Source of the DNA: Opitutales bacterium
Lineage (GTDB): Bacteria; Verrucomicrobiota; Verrucomicrobiia; Opitutales; Seribacteraceae
Length of the DNA: 52,097 nt
Reading direction: 5' to 3'
Assembly: GCA_028101545.1 (NCBI GenBank)
Contig: JAOHKZ010000014.1
Coordinates: 1 to 52,097, forward strand
Shown here: positions 15,924 through 24,947 of the stretch, piece after piece
Numbering within the stretch: the first letter of the stretch is position 1
Layout: every line of letters begins with the position of its first letter
Position numbers and translations under genes: made by a program
The notes under the pieces: model-generated
Seen by the model: only the letters and a program-made list of their open reading frames with translations
The model's database searches: none
What the model was told of the DNA's origin: nothing

Positions 15924-18548
15924 TTATTTACTTTTGGAAATTGAATTTTTCAAAATAGTCTCGATTTGCTTTGAACTTTTTTCCCACGATAATGAATTTA
16001 CATAATATAATGCATTCTTTGAAATTTTATTTCGTTGGTTCTTATCATCTAGTAGACTGGAAATTGCTTGAGCTATAGATTCTGGGCTTGGTTTAGCTAA
16101 TATAACGGAGTCCTTTGGAAAAGTTTTTCTGGTATTTTCACCATCCATTTCAATTACTGGTAAACCGCAAGCCATCATTTCTTGTGGAATAAGTGAATAA
16201 TTAGTTGAAGAAAAAACCATACCGAGGGTACATTCTCTGTAAAGTGAGCCTAAGTTTTTAGCGTTCAATATTCCATGTGATTTAAATTGAAAGGGGAGAT
16301 TGGCTAAATTTCTCTCACCAAAAATATCAACATGAAAGTCATTTCTTTCTTCAGCCAAAACCTCAAGGGCAAGCATTCCCATTTCAGATAACCTACGAGG
16401 TGTAGCGCTACGGGAGTAAAATGCTATTCGATTGGATTCTTTTTTCTGGTTTTTTGGTGGGAAATAGTTTTGGGAGTCATATGCCAATTCGAAATAATCT
16501 ACATCATTAAGCCCTTTTTTATTTAAGACTGATTTTAACCATTTACCCGCAGTTATAGCGTGGAAACCAAAGTCGAGAGTGTTTTGAGCCAAAAAATATT
16601 CTGTTCCCTTTGGGAAAAAATCAGCTTCGTAATCTTGAACAAAGTACATTCTTCTTCTAAATTTTTCTATTGCTCTTACAAAATAGGCACTTCTCCATTC
16701 GGTTGCTATTATAATATCACCTTTTAAGTTACTTAAATCGTCTTCATTAATAAAACCGACTTCTGCATTCAGATTTTGAAAATGTTCAGAAATAACCTTC
16801 TTTGCGTTACTTGCAGAACCCCATTGAGAATTCCACATTATCCAGATTGTGTTTTGATGACCAAAAGATTCAAGAAAACGAATTGTTCTAAAAATGGTCA
16901 TGTGTCCACCTGCACCTTTTGAAAAATCGGGGATTATCCAATGAATGTTGAGAGAATTTGGATTCAATTTTTCATTTATTTCAATTTGTGGTAATGATTT
17001 TAATTTTGTTATGAATTTGTAATCGATCTTACCATTATTGTTATTAGAAAATTCAGAGGTTTTAAGTACTTTTTGTTTTTTTCTATAAATGAGACGGCTT
17101 CCAATTCTTATTATGTTTCCGTTTGCGGTTTCAGCATCGACATGAATTAATTTTAAACCAGTACCAATTTTGAATTGAGCGTGAAAGCCTAGTAAAACAT
17201 CAACATCAGTTTGACTCGGTAAAAAATCATTTAGAAATCTCGTTGAATGATTTTGGCAGTCAATAATTCTATTTCCTATACGAGCCATAATTCTTTTGGC
17301 TGGATTTCCGTTACTGTCGGCAAAATATCCAGAAAAATTAATTTCACCATCAGCTGAATACAGAATTTTTTTTCTTGGTTCTTGAAGGATGTAAGTGTCT
17401 GAATAAAAGTAACTTTTAAAATTCTTATTTAGATTAGTAAAAAATGAAAAGGTGCAAACTTTCTGAAGAAAGTTGAGAGCCTTGAAGGTTTGAGATTGTT
17501 TGATTTCAGCAATTTCCTTGAGATTTCTCACAAAGTGTTTTCTGCATTGGTTGTAAGTTTGAACCATGAACTCTAGTTCAGTTCTAAAAATTATAGTGCT
17601 GTCTAATGTCTCCAAACCGGAGGGAACTTGTACCGTTTTTTTGTTTTTAATTTCCGATGTTAGGTTAGAAATCTTTTTTAAGATTCCATAAGTTAATTTT
17701 GGCGTCAGATGTAAATCTCGTGTTTTGTCTTCCAGCATTAGTTGTCGAACCCAAAAATATAAGGAATACCCTGATAATTCTTGACTTTTGGGGATGAACT
17801 CGGTTTCCCGAATTTCTTTTCTCAATGATGAAAAGGCATAGAATCGAATCCAATCTTCTTTAGGGAAGTATGTCTTTTGAGCAAATTCAGTATCTATTAT
17901 TACTATTTTACCACTTTTATTTATAAGTAGATTACGATCAATGAAATCTCCATTTGTCCATCTGCATGTTGGTTTTTTTATACATTCTAAATTTTGTTTT
18001 AAAAGTGGGAAAACCTCATGATCAAAGTTTTTTATTACATCGTTTGGTAGTACTTTTATTGATCTAATTTTCTCGAATAAATGGTTAATTTCACTGATTA
18101 GACCTTCTGTGGAACCTTTAGATTTAGTTTCTGCGTCTTGTAGGTTTGAGAACAATTTATTCAATGACTTGAGGATAATTTCTTCCGGTAGGAATTTTTT
18201 TTCTAAAGCAAGATTGAGTGGTTGCCCCCTAAAAAATTTATGACAAAGAAAATCAAGCGAGTATTCTTTAAAGAATCGAATTGGAGCAAAACTATACTCT
18301 GGGTATGCCTTATTAAATTCAATTGATTGTTGGAAGCGATTACTTAAATTTGAAGAAATTTCAATATAGAGTATGGGTTTAGAACCCTCGTGGATTATAA
18401 AATTATGAATTTGTTTATTCCAACTCCTAAGGCGATGAAGTGGTCTTGCAAAGATTTTGGTTTCGTTAACATCTGTAAGTATATTTTGTTTAAGGAGTGC
18501 CTCCTTAATATCATTACATGTTAAAGCATAAGGGGTACTTAAGAGCAT
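15924..18548 (-). CDS. APH-like kinase / beta-sandwich / GT4 glycosyltransferase fusion
   Basis: An 874-residue three-part protein. Residues 35-240 look like an aminoglycoside-phosphotransferase or WbdD-type kinase: NGDFIDRNLLI (199-209) gives the catalytic Asp201 and metal-binding Asn206, and IVIIDTEFA (215-223) the second metal Asp. Residues 395-490 resemble the small beta-sandwich often fused to glycosyltransferases (INFSGYFADSNGNPAKRIMA). Residues 535-870 are a GT4-type transferase: WIIPDFSKGAGGHMTIFR (537-554), FVQDYEADFFPKG, AFYSRSATPRR and PQEMMACGLPVIEMDGEN. It starts inside the end of the upstream methyltransferase gene (10-base overlap). It probably phosphorylates and glycosylates the same glycan end (inference). 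No signal peptide or membrane helix is seen. Confidence 0.8.
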   Translation of the reverse strand: MLLSTPYALTCNDIKEALLKQNILTDVNETKIFARPLHRLRSWNKQIHNFIIHEGSKPILYIEISSNLSNRFQQSIEFNKAYPEYSFAPIRFFKEYSLDFLCHKFFRGQPLNLALEKKFLPEEIILKSLNKLFSNLQDAETKSKGSTEGLISEINHLFEKIRSIKVLPNDVIKNFDHEVFPLLKQNLECIKKPTCRWTNGDFIDRNLLINKSGKIVIIDTEFAQKTYFPKEDWIRFYAFSSLRKEIRETEFIPKSQELSGYSLYFWVRQLMLEDKTRDLHLTPKLTYGILKKISNLTSEIKNKKTVQVPSGLETLDSTIIFRTELEFMVQTYNQCRKHFVRNLKEIAEIKQSQTFKALNFLQKVCTFSFFTNLNKNFKSYFYSDTYILQEPRKKILYSADGEINFSGYFADSNGNPAKRIMARIGNRIIDCQNHSTRFLNDFLPSQTDVDVLLGFHAQFKIGTGLKLIHVDAETANGNIIRIGSRLIYRKKQKVLKTSEFSNNNNGKIDYKFITKLKSLPQIEINEKLNPNSLNIHWIIPDFSKGAGGHMTIFRTIRFLESFGHQNTIWIMWNSQWGSASNAKKVISEHFQNLNAEVGFINEDDLSNLKGDIIIATEWRSAYFVRAIEKFRRRMYFVQDYEADFFPKGTEYFLAQNTLDFGFHAITAGKWLKSVLNKKGLNDVDYFELAYDSQNYFPPKNQKKESNRIAFYSRSATPRRLSEMGMLALEVLAEERNDFHVDIFGERNLANLPFQFKSHGILNAKNLGSLYRECTLGMVFSSTNYSLIPQEMMACGLPVIEMDGENTRKTFPKDSVILAKPSPESIAQAISSLLDDKNQRNKISKNALYYVNSLSWEKSSKQIETILKNSISKSK

Positions 18549-20167
18549 TCTATAAAATAACTTGGTGCAAAGTTATGCAGTGTATTGAGATTCGCCATGG
18601 ATTTAGCCAAGGATTTTATTTCACTCTGTTTATTAAGAAGATTACCATTTGTTCCATCATGTTCTTTAATCCACTTTTCTTTCAAAATATGTTCATTTAA
18701 TTTACATTGGTTAGCTTTTATGGGGAATATTTTAACGGGTAGCTTGTAATCTGGAGTTGAAGTGTAAAAGTTTATTTTATTAAAACCAGCATCTAATAGC
18801 ATATCTTTGTATTCGGCTATGCTATGAGTAAGAGAACGTAGTTCTTGGTTGGTCTTTTCCTTATATAGCTTTTTAGCTAATTCCTTTTCGTAGATTGTAA
18901 TATTTGGATGACCAATATGATCGTCTGGTGCACCCAGTAGGTATTTTAATCCCAACCGGTTTTCTATTCCGATGATTAATTTTCCATTTTCCTTTAGCTC
19001 TGATTTAATTTTCTTTAAAAAATCTAGTTGTAAATCTTCGGGTTCTTTTCTCGATCTAAAAGCACCTACCCATTCTAGGACGCCAATCGATAGAATTAAG
19101 TCGAATTTATTTTCAAATTTAATATCGAGATAATCTGCACCAATAAAGGATATATTTTTTGATACCTTTTCCTGCCTAGATGCAGTTTTTATAAAATCTA
19201 GTCTTTCCGGAGTTGGCTCTAATGAACAAATTTTGTTTTGTTTTGCTAATGGAAGGGTGAACTGACCCCATCCAGCACCAATATCCAAAATTTGTAAATC
19301 TTTTGGCTTTACGAATTCGTCTATAAATTTGGTTCTTTTTGGACTAGTTACAATTTCGTAAAGCCATGGATTAGCTTTTTGAAACTTTTCTTTGACGGCC
19401 TTTTTCCAATGAGTGCCATTTTTGATTTCTTCGATAATAAATCTGATATTTTCTTCTTTTGTATCTTGGTAACAATTTTCAGGCCTAGCACTGAATGATT
19501 CTCCCAAACCTATCGAGTGTTTAACCTTTTTTATCTCGAATCTTATTTTATTATCAAAGTCCTTCTCTTCCTTTTTCGATAAACTTAGTGCCAAGTTAAT
19601 CGGAGTAACTAGAAAAGCGAAGAAAACAGATTTTTGGAACCATTCCATATCCAAAAAATCTAACTTACTCCAATGGTCAAGATGTTCTTCAAGAGGAAGG
19701 TCGATAATAGGGTCATTGCATTCATTATGGGTAGTTGCAATTAAGTTTCCTGATTTGTTAAAAGCTAAATCAACTTGCTGGACTGGTTTTAAAGTTCTGA
19801 GATCAAATTCGTGTAGAATTTTATGCTGATCTCCAAGCTTCTTTTTCCCCATAATTGAGATTTTTTTAACTTCGATTGATCCATTGGTGTCCATCGGATC
19901 AAATCTAAGACCGTAAATTTTTTTGGCCGGGATTTTGAAGTTTACCTCCCCTGTTTTGTTTTGATCTAAAAGTTTTTTATTTGAATGTCTCTCGATATAT
20001 CCTCCACCAATGTCATAGAATACTTGGCAATTCGCATGGTTGTTAGATTTGCAAGTTATATTCAAATAATATGTTGAAGACTGAATTTTCGAACAATATG
20101 AAATCATCAAACCTATCGATACTCCAATAGATGATAGTATCAAAAATTTAGATTTATTCAGCTGCAT
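18539..20167 (-). CDS. Membrane-anchored SAM methyltransferase with extracytoplasmic domain
   Basis: A 542-residue protein with two predicted membrane helices (about 8-24 and 180-197). Between them lies a beta-rich segment (VFYDIGGGYIERHS, IYGLRFDPMDTNGSIEVKKI) of the kind found in periplasmic parts of polysaccharide membrane proteins. Lysines before helix 1 and after helix 2 put this segment outside and the C-terminus inside. Residues 260-480 are a class I methyltransferase: ILDIGAGWGQFTLPLA (293-308), LILSIGVLEWVG, then IENRLGLKYLLGAPDDHIG (401-419) and YKLPVKIFPI. That last signature belongs to a family usually fused to a kinase, and here the kinase is the next, overlapping gene. Its start overlaps the upstream ligase-like gene by 14 bases. 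Confidence 0.82.
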   Translation of the reverse strand: MQLNKSKFLILSSIGVSIGLMISYCSKIQSSTYYLNITCKSNNHANCQVFYDIGGGYIERHSNKKLLDQNKTGEVNFKIPAKKIYGLRFDPMDTNGSIEVKKISIMGKKKLGDQHKILHEFDLRTLKPVQQVDLAFNKSGNLIATTHNECNDPIIDLPLEEHLDHWSKLDFLDMEWFQKSVFFAFLVTPINLALSLSKKEEKDFDNKIRFEIKKVKHSIGLGESFSARPENCYQDTKEENIRFIIEEIKNGTHWKKAVKEKFQKANPWLYEIVTSPKRTKFIDEFVKPKDLQILDIGAGWGQFTLPLAKQNKICSLEPTPERLDFIKTASRQEKVSKNISFIGADYLDIKFENKFDLILSIGVLEWVGAFRSRKEPEDLQLDFLKKIKSELKENGKLIIGIENRLGLKYLLGAPDDHIGHPNITIYEKELAKKLYKEKTNQELRSLTHSIAEYKDMLLDAGFNKINFYTSTPDYKLPVKIFPIKANQCKLNEHILKEKWIKEHDGTNGNLLNKQSEIKSLAKSMANLNTLHNFAPSYFIECS

Positions 20168-21389
20168 TATTTGCCTTGGTTTTTGTAGCCGTTTGAATCA
20201 AAAAACATAAACATGAAAAGAACATGATATATGTCAAAACAACATCTGTTTGCCAAATGCTCCAACTAAGTGAAAATAAAACTGTAACAGCTGTAATTAT
20301 CGAAATGACGTAAGGTGCGGAATCTGAACAGTTAACCAATTTAATCATGACTTTATTGGTTTTGTTAATGAAGTAGGTTAAAATTAAGGCTCCCAATAAA
20401 CCAAATTCGAGCCAAATTAGAGCAACGAAATTGTGTGGGTGGTTACCAGGAAATGTTTCCCATGATTTTAACCATTCTCTTACAGGTGAGGGATGTTCTG
20501 GCAAAAATTGAATTATGTTGAGGGAAAGGGTAGATCCAAAACCTTTTCCTATCAAGAAATTGTCCATGATAGCATTAGATGCTACTTCAAATTGTAAAAA
20601 CCTTTGATACAGTCGATGATGAACCCAATCCATAATTGAGAGATTAAGAAACTGAAAAATAAGGGGGAAACACAAAACATAAGAAATGAGGCTCCAATAA
20701 AGAATCTTCCATGTTGTCATCGAATTATAGCTACTTGCAAAATAAATTAAAATAGAAATTATTAGTGCTAGTTTCGCAGATTCTGAATAGGAAGACATCG
20801 TGGCTATTAAGGCCAAGGAAATTACAAGCAACTTTTTATATTCGAAACACCTTCTTATTGTAAACATTACCGGCCAAAAAAATATAACTAACCAAAATGT
20901 ATGATATTTTTCATTCCAAGCACCTACTGAGCATTGAAATGCAAAGTAATTTAAACTTTCTTTAATGTAAAACTCTGAGTTTTGTAAAATCATCAAGATG
21001 CAAAGGAAAAGAAAAATTATCCAAAACGATTGAGTATTAATTCTGTTTGAGCTCTGAACTGAGAACAGCATAACAACCGATAAGCCAAGGATGCATTTGC
21101 AAATTGCACTGTAAGTCCAATTGGGCTCAGTATCTGTCCATATTGGTAAAATAATTGTTAAAAAGGATAAGGAAGAAAATATGCAGATGTTTTTTACCGC
21201 TCCCTTAAGTATAGGCGATCGCAATTCAGAATATGATAATGATATAAGTGCAAGAAGTGACATTCCAAGAAGTACAGAATTTCCAATAGAGTCGATATTA
21301 CTTGCAAAGAAAAATGCGTATATACTGAATGAAAAAAGTAGACTAGCTTGTATTACAGAAACAAATTTGTGATTTTGTAAATTTCCCAT
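20154..21389 (-). CDS. O-antigen ligase/polymerase-like membrane protein
   Basis: A 411-residue integral membrane protein with roughly ten or more hydrophobic segments. It has the layout of the WaaL/Wzy superfamily: several N-terminal helices, SYSESAKLAL (about 200-209) at the position of the usual Ser/Arg-containing motif, a large extracytoplasmic loop (about 252-320), and HPHNFVALIWLEFGLLGALI (317-336), the signature that ends the loop. Such proteins transfer polysaccharide from undecaprenyl diphosphate to lipid A core, or polymerise repeat units. Because the operon also has a Wzt ATPase, a ligase role is more likely than a Wzy role (inference). It is 3 bases from wzt and overlaps the next gene by 14 bases. 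Confidence 0.85.
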   Translation of the reverse strand: MGNLQNHKFVSVIQASLLFSFSIYAFFFASNIDSIGNSVLLGMSLLALISLSYSELRSPILKGAVKNICIFSSLSFLTIILPIWTDTEPNWTYSAICKCILGLSVVMLFSVQSSNRINTQSFWIIFLFLCILMILQNSEFYIKESLNYFAFQCSVGAWNEKYHTFWLVIFFWPVMFTIRRCFEYKKLLVISLALIATMSSYSESAKLALIISILIYFASSYNSMTTWKILYWSLISYVLCFPLIFQFLNLSIMDWVHHRLYQRFLQFEVASNAIMDNFLIGKGFGSTLSLNIIQFLPEHPSPVREWLKSWETFPGNHPHNFVALIWLEFGLLGALILTYFINKTNKVMIKLVNCSDSAPYVISIITAVTVLFSLSWSIWQTDVVLTYIMFFSCLCFLIQTATKTKANNAAE

Positions 21390-21392
21390 CTT

Positions 21393-22781
21393 CTAGTTAC
21401 AATCGATCATAATCATTAAGTCTTCGCACTTTATTGAACAATTACAGTTTGCGATTCCAAAGGAACCATCGGTGTTAATAATTTCTAATTCTTTTGCATC
21501 ATATCGTCGATGGATGACTTCGAGTTCATCATCTTCTCGGAATCGAGTTACACCGAAGGAGATTAGATATTTACCGGCTCCTAAGTTTGCACTCAATTGG
21601 AATGTTATCTTTATCTTCTTTCCATTCTCTAAATCGTTTGTGGGGGTTTTAGAAAAAAGAGTATTTTGACCATAGATTTGTTGCCCCTTTGTATCTCGAA
21701 TGGTTAACGCATAAATTGGGTTTGCAACCAGTGCTTTACCTAAAACAGTGAAGGTTATTTCGAAGATTTCGGAGGAAGGTATTACATTTGATTCAAAGCC
21801 TTCATTATTTAAAATATTAAATTCAATAATTTCTGCTTTTTTACCTCCGTAATTAAATTCTTCCGAGGCTGAATTGTTCTCCTTTTCAGAGTTAAGTAAT
21901 TCAGATCGCAGATCTTCATTGCTAGGTTTTTGAGAAATAGATTTTTCCTTTTTATTGGAGATTTCACTTTCTTGAGGTTTGGTTTTATCTCCAGAAATAA
22001 TTTTGGAGTATTCGTTAATTACATTTTTAGGAATACCATTTGATTCAATCTTTCCTTCGTGTAAAAGAATTGCCGCATTACATAAGCGTGCAATGGAGTT
22101 GATATCATGAGAAACAAATAGAAGGGTTTTTCCTTTTTCCTTAAACGATTCGAGGAATGAAAAACATTTAGACTGGAAACGTGCATCCCCTACAGCTAGT
22201 GCTTCGTCAATTATGAGAATGTCAGGGTCGGTGTGAGCGATAACGGAGAAAGCAAGCCTGACCACCATTCCGCTTGAATAAGTTCGAACGGGCTGATTTA
22301 TAAAGTCTCCGATGCCGGAAAAGGAAGTTATTAGATCATATTTTTTATCAACCTCACTCGTACTAAGCCCTAAGATTTTAGCATTTAAATAGATGTTTTC
22401 TCTTCCTGTGAATTCGGGGTTAAACCCCGATCCTAATTCAAGGAGTGCTCCGATTTTACCGTTTGAGTGAATTTCCCCTGAGCTTGGTTGCAATGTGCCA
22501 GCGATTATTTGTAATAGTGTGCTTTTTCCAGATCCATTTAATCCAATAATTCCAACGGCATCCCCTTTTTTTATTTTTAGCGAAATATCTGAAAGGGCTG
22601 AAAAAGATTCTTCAGTACAGTTTTTTTTACTTCCTTTAAAAAGGGCGCCGAGCATCAATTGCCAAGTTCGTTTCTTTTCATTTAAAGACGATGATACTTT
22701 TGGGTAATCCTTGTCAATCTTGGTTGTAATTACAGCATATTTTGAATTATCTTCCTCAAAATTATCTGTAGTGGTATGCAT
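21393..22781 (-). CDS. wzt: Wzt-like O-antigen export ATPase with C-terminal domain
   Basis: A 462-residue ABC ATPase of the polysaccharide-export family. Residues 60-260 hold GLNGSGKSTLL (80-90, Walker A), the KIGALLELGSGFNPEFTGREN region typical of this family (split here only by reading), YSSGMVVRLAFSV (168-180, signature), ILIIDEALAVGD (188-199, Walker B) and VSHD (223-226). A charged, low-complexity linker (about 262-315) leads to a beta-rich C-terminal domain (about 317-460) like Wzt_C, which in E. coli O9a binds the modified end of the finished chain. It is the first gene of the leftward operon. Its permease partner is presumably the Wzm-like gene at 9.96 kb. Confidence 0.92.
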   Translation of the reverse strand: MHTTTDNFEEDNSKYAVITTKIDKDYPKVSSSLNEKKRTWQLMLGALFKGSKKNCTEESFSALSDISLKIKKGDAVGIIGLNGSGKSTLLQIIAGTLQPSSGEIHSNGKIGALLELGSGFNPEFTGRENIYLNAKILGLSTSEVDKKYDLITSFSGIGDFINQPVRTYSSGMVVRLAFSVIAHTDPDILIIDEALAVGDARFQSKCFSFLESFKEKGKTLLFVSHDINSIARLCNAAILLHEGKIESNGIPKNVINEYSKIISGDKTKPQESEISNKKEKSISQKPSNEDLRSELLNSEKENNSASEEFNYGGKKAEIIEFNILNNEGFESNVIPSSEIFEITFTVLGKALVANPIYALTIRDTKGQQIYGQNTLFSKTPTNDLENGKKIKITFQLSANLGAGKYLISFGVTRFREDDELEVIHRRYDAKELEIINTDGSFGIANCNCSIKCEDLMIMIDCN

Positions 22782-23013
22782 TTGCTCTTTATTTTTTTAA
22801 TATCTGAATTTGTAAAACATTTTTCCTAATACTTTATGATTGTAGGGTCAACGATTGTCCTAATTCCTTTAAGTTAACTCAAGACTTTAGATTTAAGAGG
22901 TGATCTCTACACTGTAAATTTTACTTACCCTCGAAATTGTAATTCTTGTAAAAAGATTGATAGACTTAAAATCTCCGTTGTCATTTTAGTAAATTTTGAG
23001 ATCATCTGGGTTA
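22782..23013. promoter_or_regulatory. Divergent intergenic region between the wzt and rml operons
   Basis: This 232-base AT-rich spacer separates the leftward wzt operon from the rightward sugar-nucleotide operon, so it should contain both promoters. I could not place convincing -35/-10 pairs, a JUMPstart-like element, or a tRNA in it. The call rests on gene orientation only. Confidence 0.35.
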
Positions 23014-23892
23014 ATGTTTTTTATACTCGGAGCAACGGGATACCTTGGGTCTTATTTTGTTAAATATCTTCGTCAAGAAGGTGAAGATGTTTTTGGACTA
23101 TCTCGTACAGAGATCGATTATACTGATGTAGGTTCTTTAATTTCAATTCTGCGGAGAAAAAAACCTAAGTTTCTGATAAATGCCGCCGGCTACACGGGGA
23201 AACCTAATGTTGATGCTTGTGAATCTGATAAAGCAGAGTGTTTGTTTGGAAATGCGGTATTTCCTGGGCGTATTAGAACTGCATGTGAGGAGGTGGGTAT
23301 TCCGTGGGGGCATGTTTCCAGCGGTTGTATATACTCTGACAGAAAATCGAATGGAGAGGGATGGAGCGAGAATGATGAGCCGAACTTTTCATTTCGTAAT
23401 GGACCATGTAGTTTTTACAGTGGTACAAAAGCGTTGGGTGAGGAAATTTTAAAAGATGCTAAGGATTGTTACATTTGGAGACTACGGATCCCTTTTAACG
23501 AGGAGAAAAGTCCGCGAAATTATTTACAAAAGCTTTTAAATTATTCTTCTCTCTTGGAGGCGGAGAATTCAATATCCCATATCGATGATTACATTAATTC
23601 TTGCCTCTCTTCATTTACTCAAGAGTGTGAGCCTGGAATTTATAATTTAACCAATTCCGGTTCGATTAGGACTAGGCAGGTGGTTGAGTGGATGAAGGAG
23701 GAGGGCGTGACAGATAAAGAATTTAACTTTTTTGAAAACGAGGAGGATTTTATGGCCAAGGCAGCAATTACACCTCGTTCAAATTGTGTGATGGATACTT
23801 CCAAAGCAGAAAGAAACGGAATTGCATTACGGCCCGTTGAGGAGGCAGTGCGTGATTCACTTCGTAAAATGAGAGAACAAGTTTTAGCATGA
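23014..23892 (+). CDS. NRS/ER-like bifunctional 3,5-epimerase/4-reductase (RmlD-like SDR)
   Basis: An extended SDR of about 292 residues. The ATG at 23014 puts the NAD(P) motif GATGYLG at residues 6-12; a TTG at 22996 would add six residues. The catalytic pair is Tyr135/Lys139 in FYSGTKALGEE. The sequence follows plant nucleotide-rhamnose synthase/epimerase-reductase (NRS/ER) more closely than bacterial RmlD: NAAGYTGKPNVDACE (56-70), SSGCIYSD (102-109), RLRIPF (156-161), PRNYLQKLLNY and GIYNLTNSG. Cys105 and Lys173 match in place and spacing (68 residues) the residues I recall as epimerase residues in the plant enzyme. With rfbB and rfbA it would make dTDP-L-rhamnose without a separate RmlC. 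Its stop overlaps rfbB by 4 bases. Confidence 0.8.
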   Translation: MFFILGATGYLGSYFVKYLRQEGEDVFGLSRTEIDYTDVGSLISILRRKKPKFLINAAGYTGKPNVDACESDKAECLFGNAVFPGRIRTACEEVGIPWGHVSSGCIYSDRKSNGEGWSENDEPNFSFRNGPCSFYSGTKALGEEILKDAKDCYIWRLRIPFNEEKSPRNYLQKLLNYSSLLEAENSISHIDDYINSCLSSFTQECEPGIYNLTNSGSIRTRQVVEWMKEEGVTDKEFNFFENEEDFMAKAAITPRSNCVMDTSKAERNGIALRPVEEAVRDSLRKMREQVLA

Positions 23893-24947
23893 AATCAATA
23901 ATTGTAACGGGTGGATTGGGTTTTATTGGATCGAATTTTATTCGAATGCTTTTAAATGAAAATCTGTGTGATTCAGTTTTAAATATTGATAAACAGACTT
24001 ATGCGGGAAATCCAGAAAACTTGATTGAATTTGAAAAAGATTCACGATACCAGTTTTTAAAAGCTGATATTGGGGATACTAGAAAAGTCGAATCTGCTAT
24101 TTCGGAGTTTTGTCCGTCTTCGATTATTAATTTTGCCGCAGAAAGTCATGTCGATCGATCCATCGATACACCGGAACCTTTCGTGGAAACCAATGTCCTT
24201 GGTACTCTTCGTTTGCTTCAAGCAAGCAGAAATTATTTTTCTCAATTGGAGGAGAAGGGCAAAAACGAATTTCGCTTCCTGCATGTCTCAACTGACGAAG
24301 TTTATGGTAGTTTAAATATTACCGATCCGGCTTTTTCAGAAACGACTTCTTATGCACCGAATAGTCCATATTCAGCTTCCAAGGCAGGAGCTGATCATTT
24401 GGTCAGATCTTATCATCATACTTTTGGTTTACCCACTCTTACTACAAATTGTTCTAATAATTACGGGCCTTTTCAATTTCCTGAAAAATTAATACCGCTC
24501 ATGATTCTTAATGCATGTGAAGGAAAAAATCTTCCGATTTATGGAGATGGTGCGAATATTCGTGATTGGCTTCATGTGGAGGATCATTGCCGAGGAATTT
24601 TTACCGTTCTTGAAAAGGGGAGGGTAGGTGAAACATATTGTATCGGTGGCGACTCTGAAAAAACTAATCTTGAGGTGGTGGATACTATTTGCGAAGCTTT
24701 GGATAAAGACCGATCTGAAAATGCACCCCATAAAAACTTGAAAACTTTTGTGAAGGATCGTCCTGGTCATGATCGTCGCTATGCAATCGATTTTTCCAAG
24801 ATTAGAAATGAATTAGGTTGGGAACCCCGTTTCTCTTTCGAGGAAGGGATGGCTCAAACTGTTGACTGGTACTTAACTCATTCCGAATGGTGTGACAATG
24901 TAACCTCAGGAAAATATCAAAGGGAAAGGTTGGGAAGCGATGAGTAA
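23889..24947 (+). CDS. rfbB: dTDP-glucose 4,6-dehydratase
   Basis: RfbB (RmlB) converts dTDP-glucose to dTDP-4-keto-6-deoxyglucose with bound NAD+. The 352-residue length is normal. Motifs are [12 protein letters not shown] (NAD binding), STDEVYGSL with the catalytic Thr-Asp-Glu, YSASK with the catalytic Tyr/Lys, [17 protein letters not shown], and [13 protein letters not shown], all diagnostic of this enzyme. It overlaps the NRS/ER-like gene by 4 bases (ATGA) and rfbA by 8 bases, so the three are translationally coupled. Its product is the direct substrate for the upstream epimerase-reductase. Confidence 0.97.
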   Translation: MKSIIVTGGLGFIGSNFIRMLLNENLCDSVLNIDKQTYAGNPENLIEFEKDSRYQFLKADIGDTRKVESAISEFCPSSIINFAAESHVDRSIDTPEPFVETNVLGTLRLLQASRNYFSQLEEKGKNEFRFLHVSTDEVYGSLNITDPAFSETTSYAPNSPYSASKAGADHLVRSYHHTFGLPTLTTNCSNNYGPFQFPEKLIPLMILNACEGKNLPIYGDGANIRDWLHVEDHCRGIFTVLEKGRVGETYCIGGDSEKTNLEVVDTICEALDKDRSENAPHKNLKTFVKDRPGHDRRYAIDFSKIRNELGWEPRFSFEEGMAQTVDWYLTHSEWCDNVTSGKYQRERLGSDE

